A DNA stretch of 64,000 nucleotides, taken from the NCBI GenBank assembly GCA_001443365.1, contig LDXL01000004.1:86001-150000 (forward strand), written 5' to 3'. Under the pieces are notes generated by a model, which was not told the DNA's origin, did no database searches, and saw only the letters and a list, made by a program, of their open reading frames with translations. The stretch comes from Thaumarchaeota archaeon CSP1-1. Lineage in GTDB: Archaea > Thermoproteota > Nitrososphaeria > Nitrososphaerales > Nitrosopumilaceae. The position numbers and the translations under genes are program-made. This document shows positions 58,358-64,000 of the stretch, one piece after another. Each line of letters starts with the position of its first letter. Position 1 is the first letter of the stretch.

Positions 58358-58587
58358 ACCTTAAGCTGAGAACGGAAGATCCAATTCTTAACCTTTGATA
58401 AAATAAAAATCCATGCCACTACCAATCCAATTGATACTACGGCCTTTATTGCAGAAGAAATTATTAAATCAAATTCACTATATCCAGATATTTCAATAGG
58501 TGCTAGAATGAGTACAGATATTCCTCCACCAATGATAATTAAAATCCACATTGCAAAAATAAATACAAAAATCGATGAACCACTCAA
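58354..58587 (-). CDS. Small membrane protein, two transmembrane segments
   Basis: 77 residues. Two hydrophobic helices at about 6-29 and 42-67, Gly-rich in the first, and a short basic end (KVKNWIFRSQLKV). No family is recognised. The stop overlaps the convergent acetyltransferase by four bases, and its start overlaps the end of the phosphotransferase gene by four bases, so it is translated with the transferase and may assist it. Confidence 0.6.
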   Translation of the reverse strand: MSGSSIFVFIFAMWILIIIGGGISVLILAPIEISGYSEFDLIISSAIKAVVSIGLVVAWIFILSKVKNWIFRSQLKV

Positions 58588-59579
58588 AGTGAAATCTCCA
58601 TCATAAATGCCGTAATTATTGCCAAAATGCCTGAAAAAATTGTGAGCCTAAAAATAACATAGCCTATCTCTTTTTCGGTTAGTGGCCTACCGCCAGCAAG
58701 GATCAATCTTACCAAGGTAACACTTGCATCTTTATCTGAGGTTGCTTTAAGCTTAAAATCTTCAGTTAATGAAACCGGTTTTGCTTTAATTTCTCTGTGT
58801 TCAACGATTCGTTTCATGCTTGAGAGAAATAAGAAAGAGTTGATAATTGCAGGACCAAGTGCAATTGCTGCAACAACTTCTACTTGACCTACTATTGCTA
58901 TGGCACCGTACATTGCACCAAGAGTAAGAGCACCAGAATCTCCTGGAAAAATTTTACTTGGGAATTTATGGTATTTGTAAAAAGCCAATGATGCAAAAAC
59001 TAGCATGAGACTTGCTATGGCGACTTCATAATTCTGTAAAATGATTAATGAAATTGTAAGCGCAGAACCCGCAATTACCATAAAACCACTTGCAACACCA
59101 TTTAAAACATCAATTGAATTGATAGTGTTGCCAGTAATTGATATCATGATGACAACAACTCCAAGGTAAAGAAGAGGAATCTTAACATCTCCAAATAAAG
59201 GAAAGGAAAGATCAGAATCATATACGCCGAGTAAGAGTATTGGGATCGCCGTTGCAGCGAGTGCTAATGGTTTGAACCATCCTCCCATGACTTTTTTGTC
59301 ATCAACAAGTCCTACGAAAAATGCTAATGCAGTAGTGGTTAGAATTGCAATTATTTCCGTCTTAGGAAAAAAAGCATACAGTACAATTCCAGAAATCAAT
59401 ATTCCTACTATAAGGGATGGTCCACCAGGTCTAGCAACCATTGCGCCTCCTTTTCGATGATAATCTTTAACAACACTATTTCGTTTTTCTAGTGCTTTGA
59501 TCAAAAAGGGAGTAATTACAAATACTAAGAAAAATGCAATAGATGAGACAATTATGGCTGCTATGATTTGGTGTTGCAA
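58584..59579 (-). CDS. MraY/WecA-family phospho-N-acetylhexosamine transferase
   Basis: 331 residues with about ten transmembrane helices. Marks of the family are FVGLVDDKKVMGGWFKPL (DD motif), NTINSIDVLNGVASG, IFPGDSGALTLGA and the late cytosolic HREIKAKPVSLTED. It attaches a sugar phosphate from a UDP sugar to dolichol or undecaprenol phosphate, initiating surface glycan or N-glycan synthesis. Together with the sugar-nucleotide cassette on the other strand it suggests local glycan genes. Confidence 0.88.
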   Translation of the reverse strand: MQHQIIAAIIVSSIAFFLVFVITPFLIKALEKRNSVVKDYHRKGGAMVARPGGPSLIVGILISGIVLYAFFPKTEIIAILTTTALAFFVGLVDDKKVMGGWFKPLALAATAIPILLLGVYDSDLSFPLFGDVKIPLLYLGVVVIMISITGNTINSIDVLNGVASGFMVIAGSALTISLIILQNYEVAIASLMLVFASLAFYKYHKFPSKIFPGDSGALTLGAMYGAIAIVGQVEVVAAIALGPAIINSFLFLSSMKRIVEHREIKAKPVSLTEDFKLKATSDKDASVTLVRLILAGGRPLTEKEIGYVIFRLTIFSGILAIITAFMMEISL

Positions 59580-61706
59580 TTATCTACCTTTTCGTAATTG
59601 AGACTTGATGTTATCTGCAAGTGTCGAACCAATTTTATCAATTTCTGCTAATTTTTTAACTGGAATTTTTGAAAGATCTTCAAGGGTTTTAATCTCGTTA
59701 TTATATAATTTTCGGGCACGAATTCTGCCTATTCCTTTGATTTTTACAAGATCTATTAGTTCCTCTCGTATTCCGTAGATTATTCTTTTTCTTAGAATAT
59801 CCAGTTCTTCAAGAAGATCTGCACAATCTGCTTGTTTTGCCAATTCACGGAGGCAGTATGTCAGCCATTCTGCAGTTTGTATCATTCTGTGCATATCCCC
59901 AGATTCAATTTTTAGATTATCGGAAAGTGAAATTTCTGATGATTCTGTAATCCATGATTGTAAAGCCATTAAACTTCGTGAACAGTCATATTCTGAAATT
60001 GGTTTAATTAGTTCGGAGGAATAATTCTCAAGCATAACACCAAGACTTTCATGGTCTTTGATTCGCAACGAAAACTTTGGGAAAAATTCCTCACAATTAG
60101 TAATCAAATGTAAGAATCCGAAGGTATGTTTTCTTCCTTTTGTGACAACATCAAGTGCATCTTTGAAATAAGTTGCAGTTATAGGATCAATGTATAGCTT
60201 GGAAACTTTTTTACCAAAATCTGTTGCGACAAATCTTTCTCCTTTTTTTATGATAAATTTTTCAGTCAAAAGAAATTTTGTTGCAATGTCAATTCCAAAC
60301 TTTATTGTGGACTTGCTTGATTGTAGTCCTCCCAATGTTTTTAAAAAGAAATCTAAGATCTCATCTTTTTTTATTCCGGGGCTAGTAACAATTAGACTCA
60401 GAACATGAATTCTAAGTGACTTGTCATCGGTTATCTTTGATTCAATTGGTTCAGGTTCACCATTAACATAATAATCAATTAATTCTGAACTATTGTAATT
60501 TCCAACAATTATTGCTTCACCATAATCATCGTATTGAGGTCTGCCAGCTCTTCCACAAAGTTGTTTGTATTCTAATACGCTTATTGGTCGGTTAGCTCCG
60601 ACACGCGAGTTATACCTACTTACGCTGGAAATAACAACTCTTCTTGCTGGAAGATTAACACCAGCTGCTAGTGTAGGTGTTGCAGCAAGAAGTTTAATTT
60701 TGCCATTTCTGAATTCGGTTTCTACTGTTTGTCTACAATTTGGATTAAGACCTGCATGATGAAAAGCTACTCCTTTTTTTACTAATGTTGCAAGTGTTTT
60801 TACTAGTTCAGTGTGTTCGTTATGTTCAAGGATTTTTTTTGATATTTTTTCAAGTTCCTCTATTTCTGATTGCTGAAGAGAGTTTAAGATAGCATCTGCT
60901 GCCTTTATGGCAAGGGAAGATGATCTAGTTCTAGTTTCAGCAAAAAGTAATGATTGGCCTCCATCCTTTACTGATTCGACTCCTAAATCAACAGGTTTGC
61001 CTCTAATGCTTGTTTCAACCTCAAATTCTCTGCCATCATTCATTATCACAGAATCTCCATCATAAACTCCTTCATAGAGTGGAACAGGTCTCCATTGACT
61101 TTCTACAGTTTTACAGTCTAGCCATTCCGATAGTTCGTCTACATTTGTTATTGTAGCGCTAAGTGCTAAAATCTGTGGTTTGCTTTCAAGTAGTTTTAAT
61201 TTGGTTAAAACAACTTCCAGAGTTTGACCTCTGTCTTCATCACCAATGAGGTGAATTTCATCTGCAATTACTAGTCCAATATCTTCAATCCATTCAGGAC
61301 CATGACGAATAATTGAGTCCATTTTTTCGTTTGTTAAAATGAGAACATCACTATTTTCTAATCCCTTATCTAGAGATTCAAAATCTCCTGTAGAAATTTG
61401 TACTTTGATCTTTTTCCCAAAATCTAATGATTCAAACTTTTTAAACTCTGAAAATTTTTCAGCGGCCAAAGCTCGAAGGGGACTAAGATAAATTACTTTT
61501 CCATTATTTTTTGAAAGATAGTTTATCATAGCAAGAATTGCAATTAGTGTTTTGCCGCTAGCTGTTGGGGCAGAAACTAGAATATTTTCTCCGTCTAATA
61601 ATCCTGCAGTAATGCTATCTTGCTGTGGTGGATAAAGTTCTGAATAGCCCTCGTTTTTTAGAAAATCAATTGCTGATTTAGAGAGTTTTAATTCAGATAT
61701 CTTCAT
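59580..61706 (-). CDS. hel308: Hel308-type DNA helicase
   Basis: 708 residues, superfamily 2. Motifs include the Q-motif region YPPQQDS, Walker A SAPTASGKT, DEIHLIGDEDRGQ (DExH), and CGRAGRPQYDDYGEA (motif VI). The C-terminal helix-hairpin-helix LVKIKGIGRIRARKLYNNEI acts in DNA binding. It unwinds stalled forks and lagging strands in archaea. Its start overlaps the end of mcm by four bases, forming an operon with replication genes. Confidence 0.93.
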   Translation of the reverse strand: MKISELKLSKSAIDFLKNEGYSELYPPQQDSITAGLLDGENILVSAPTASGKTLIAILAMINYLSKNNGKVIYLSPLRALAAEKFSEFKKFESLDFGKKIKVQISTGDFESLDKGLENSDVLILTNEKMDSIIRHGPEWIEDIGLVIADEIHLIGDEDRGQTLEVVLTKLKLLESKPQILALSATITNVDELSEWLDCKTVESQWRPVPLYEGVYDGDSVIMNDGREFEVETSIRGKPVDLGVESVKDGGQSLLFAETRTRSSSLAIKAADAILNSLQQSEIEELEKISKKILEHNEHTELVKTLATLVKKGVAFHHAGLNPNCRQTVETEFRNGKIKLLAATPTLAAGVNLPARRVVISSVSRYNSRVGANRPISVLEYKQLCGRAGRPQYDDYGEAIIVGNYNSSELIDYYVNGEPEPIESKITDDKSLRIHVLSLIVTSPGIKKDEILDFFLKTLGGLQSSKSTIKFGIDIATKFLLTEKFIIKKGERFVATDFGKKVSKLYIDPITATYFKDALDVVTKGRKHTFGFLHLITNCEEFFPKFSLRIKDHESLGVMLENYSSELIKPISEYDCSRSLMALQSWITESSEISLSDNLKIESGDMHRMIQTAEWLTYCLRELAKQADCADLLEELDILRKRIIYGIREELIDLVKIKGIGRIRARKLYNNEIKTLEDLSKIPVKKLAEIDKIGSTLADNIKSQLRKGR

Positions 61707-63787
61707 ACTCGGTTATAATGACCGGGTTTTGATTCATAAATAGATGCCTCACGAAGCATTCTTCTAAGGTAGTTTCTAGCCTCTTCTTCTGTGAATTTAC
61801 CTGATTTTACGAGTTCTTTAATGAATAATCTCTCTTCTACTGCCATCTTGTTGTCACCCTCTAGGGACTTTAGAACATCCATGAAAAGCTGCATCTTTGA
61901 GACTTCACTGTGAGCTCTTCCTTGAAGTACTCCAAGATCCACTTTGCCTGTATTTACATCAACGCCAGCATCTCGAAGCATACTCTCAATTAAGAATATT
62001 GCCCGTTCTGCGTCTTCTGCTTCTACTTGATCTTTCATCAAAAGACGTGCTCTTGCAGTTGCAAGTCTGATTAGACCTTCCAATTGTCTTGGGGTTACAG
62101 TAATCATTTCTTCAGACTCTACATTTCGCATTTTCATATAGTAGGCTAGGATCTTATCCTCAGCTTCTTTGGTAAGTACTGGATTAATTCTCTTAGAGTA
62201 TGACAAGTATTTTGTAAGAATATCTGAATCAATTAGAGAACGTGTATCGTTTCCACCAGGGGTATACAAATTAATGATATGTTTTGCAATTCTAGAGTCT
62301 TTTTCCTTTGAAGGAATATCTCTTACAACAAAAATTAAATCAAATCTTGTTAAAAGAGGAATTGGAAGATTTACATTTTCTGTAATATTTTTGAAAGGAT
62401 CATACTTTCCATACATTGGGTTTGCTGCAGCAAGAATAGATGTTCTTGCATTAAGTGTAGCAACGATTCCTCCCTTTGCAATGCTAGCTGACTGTTGCTC
62501 CATAACTTCGTGAAGTGCACTTCTATCTTCTGGCTTCATTTTGTCAAATTCGTCAATGCACACTAGGCCTTGGTCACCAAGAACTACAGCTCCTGCTTCT
62601 AGCATCATAATTCCAGATTTATCGCGAACAACTGCTGCAGTAAGACCAGCTGCTGTTGAACCTCTACCAGATGTGTATAATCCTCTTGGTGCTATTCGTG
62701 CACAAAACTTTAGCATCTCACTTTTTGCAGTACCTGGATCTCCTACCAAAAAGATGTTAATGTCGCCTCTAATCTTGGTACCATCTTGGAGTAATCTTTG
62801 TGTCGAGCCAGCTATTAACAACAAAATTGCTTCTTTTATCAGAGCATGACCTTGGATGTGAGGAGCAAATGAATCAACTAGTCTATTGTAAATATCGGGA
62901 TTTCCAGATAGTGACTTGATTATCTTTTCTTCTTCAGGTGAGACTTCTTCTCTTTCGGTTTTCCTTGAAGTTTTAGGTCCTCGTCCTCCAAGAAATTCTA
63001 TATTATTTCCATCAATTCGTAATCTGTAAAGCCCACTTGTGGATCTAGCGCCAACAAAGTATTCCTGCTCAATTCTGACTATACCTGTTAGAATTATTCT
63101 GTCTCCTGGTCTTGCATTATCAACTAGATCTTGTTTTATTGTGACATCTACATAGTGAGGTAATTGTCCTGGAGGTAAATCTTCAGGTAACTCTTGTAAT
63201 CTAGCAATTTGAAAATCGATAAATCTGCTTTTGTCAGGTTGAATTGTAAAGTCTTTACTTGTACATTTGGGATCTATACCACATCTGTATAGAGGAGGTA
63301 CAGTCATTCCTTTTTCTAAAGTAATATGAAATTCATGATCATTGCTACATTTGTAAGTGATTTCTTTTGCCAATGGTTTTACTTCTGATGATCGGACAAC
63401 CATTCCAGAAACACTAGTCATCTTATTGATGATTTCAGCATTAATTTGACGAAGACTTCGCTGAACTGGATAGTTTACTATTCTGGCTCTGATTTCCTCC
63501 TTAATTTTTGTAGCATACTGTGGGAATCTTTCTTGTAAGATTTCTTTGATTGCTCTTGTAAAGGCTGCTAGAATTTCGTCTGGATTTTCATTAAATTTTG
63601 ATTCTATTTGAGGATGTGAAACTAGGTCGTTATAGTCTACTACAATATATCGAGCGCTTTTTGGCATCATCTGGTCGATTTGCTCGACGTAATTGAATGA
63701 GCCTTGCTTATCCTTATGCTGTTTTAGGAATTCTTTTACCTCATCTGATAAAGCTGATTTACTAAATTTGGTTTCTAATGCAGTCAT
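61703..63787 (-). CDS. mcm: MCM replicative helicase
   Basis: 694 residues. The N-terminal OB/zinc domain has a C...H...C..C-like region (YKCSNDHEFHITLEKG and CGIDPKC). The AAA+ core has Walker A GDPGTAKSEML, Walker B CIDEFDKM, and an arginine finger in LLTRFDLIFVV; the C-terminal winged helix follows, ending KPGHYNRV. It is the replicative helicase and forms a hexamer. Its start overlaps by four bases a GINS-like gene to the right. Confidence 0.95.
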   Translation of the reverse strand: MTALETKFSKSALSDEVKEFLKQHKDKQGSFNYVEQIDQMMPKSARYIVVDYNDLVSHPQIESKFNENPDEILAAFTRAIKEILQERFPQYATKIKEEIRARIVNYPVQRSLRQINAEIINKMTSVSGMVVRSSEVKPLAKEITYKCSNDHEFHITLEKGMTVPPLYRCGIDPKCTSKDFTIQPDKSRFIDFQIARLQELPEDLPPGQLPHYVDVTIKQDLVDNARPGDRIILTGIVRIEQEYFVGARSTSGLYRLRIDGNNIEFLGGRGPKTSRKTEREEVSPEEEKIIKSLSGNPDIYNRLVDSFAPHIQGHALIKEAILLLIAGSTQRLLQDGTKIRGDINIFLVGDPGTAKSEMLKFCARIAPRGLYTSGRGSTAAGLTAAVVRDKSGIMMLEAGAVVLGDQGLVCIDEFDKMKPEDRSALHEVMEQQSASIAKGGIVATLNARTSILAAANPMYGKYDPFKNITENVNLPIPLLTRFDLIFVVRDIPSKEKDSRIAKHIINLYTPGGNDTRSLIDSDILTKYLSYSKRINPVLTKEAEDKILAYYMKMRNVESEEMITVTPRQLEGLIRLATARARLLMKDQVEAEDAERAIFLIESMLRDAGVDVNTGKVDLGVLQGRAHSEVSKMQLFMDVLKSLEGDNKMAVEERLFIKELVKSGKFTEEEARNYLRRMLREASIYESKPGHYNRV

Positions 63788-64000
63788 TTTTTATCACCTA
63801 AGATTTGTTTTTTAAAGTCAATTGATGTGTTGTAAATTTTTTCATAGAACGATCGTTCCTCCAAGGTCAGCTTTTGACTCAAGTCTGCAGTTAATTTCGA
63901 AGAGTCAGCTAGGTGGATAATTTTTCCTTGTCTTTTACGAACTAGGGAATTTAGCATACTTTCGACTTTGTCATAATCATCTTTTGGTAGTTTTTTCATG
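63784..64000 (-). CDS. GINS-like protein, C-terminal part at the window edge
   Basis: Only about 71 residues are visible, from MKKLPKDDYDKVESMLNSLV and ending TSIDFKKQILGDKK. LTLEERSFYEKIYN in the middle follows the pattern of the archaeal GINS51-type helix (LTxEERxxYexi). A methionine at the window edge may be internal, so the gene probably continues beyond 64000. GINS binds MCM, and the four-base overlap with mcm fits. Weak evidence from so short a piece. Confidence 0.5.
   Translation of the reverse strand, partial: MKKLPKDDYDKVESMLNSLVRKRQGKIIHLADSSKLTADLSQKLTLEERSFYEKIYNTSIDFKKQILGDKK

Overview
The window looks like a low-GC, gene-dense chromosome segment of a marine-type ammonia-oxidising archaeon (Nitrososphaerota/Thaumarchaeota, close to Nitrosopumilus or Nitrosarchaeum). 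The signs are archaeal information-processing genes (TBP, Alba, RFC large subunit, MCM, Hel308, ABCE1, Trm5), an 11-gene complex I operon without nuoEFG, a three-gene acetyl-/propionyl-CoA carboxylase cluster of the kind used in the 3-hydroxypropionate/4-hydroxybutyrate cycle, a lone 5S rRNA, an intron in a tRNA, and many apparently leaderless genes whose start codon lies about 25 bases after a TATA box. The taxonomic call is inferred from gene content, not from a search.

Layout. 1-8.0 kb: a candidate C/D box sRNA, a geranylgeranyl reductase, small DNA-binding and secreted proteins, a MoxR ATPase (frameshifted) with its VWA partner, and small ASCH and GIY-YIG-like proteins. 8.0-14.5 kb: TBP, a non-oxidative pentose phosphate operon (transketolase N half fused to ribulose-phosphate epimerase, transketolase C half, transaldolase), leucyl aminopeptidase, two microproteins and 5S rRNA. 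14.7-23 kb: ABCE1, Trm5, RimI, a site-2 protease, a LarA-like protein, PyrE, a CADD-like protein, a prenyl synthase and two tRNAs. 23-33.4 kb: nuoABCDHIJKMLN on the minus strand, with nuoM interrupted by an in-frame TGA. 33.4-40.5 kb: peroxiredoxin, the biotin-dependent carboxylase, a flavin oxidoreductase, glutamyl-tRNA reductase and an AT-hook protein. 40.6-46.4 kb: an RFC large subunit operon with two uncharacterised partners, an IMPase-family phosphatase, tRNAs, ArgH and a MIP18-family protein. 46.4-54 kb: succinate dehydrogenase, a PadR regulator with a perfect palindrome over its start codon, a PEP mutase/isocitrate lyase family enzyme, Alba, a HEAT-repeat protein, a second flavin oxidoreductase and two tRNAs. 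54-64 kb: a membrane-anchored HTH protein facing a SIMPL protein, IlvE, a sugar-nucleotide modification cassette, a MraY/WecA-like transferase, and Hel308-MCM-(GINS-like) at the edge.

How it fits together: complex I and succinate dehydrogenase feed the quinone pool of the ammonia-oxidising respiratory chain; the carboxylase fixes bicarbonate; the pentose phosphate genes make ribose phosphates; the prenyl synthase and geranylgeranyl reductase serve isoprenoid lipids. There is no phage, transposon or CRISPR signal. The most unusual items are the transketolase-epimerase fusion, the T-loop intron in tRNA-Glu, perfect palindromes in the promoters of padR, tbp and a secreted protein gene, two broken reading frames in otherwise intact conserved genes (moxR, nuoM), and a glutamyl-tRNA reductase that seems to lack its catalytic cysteine.
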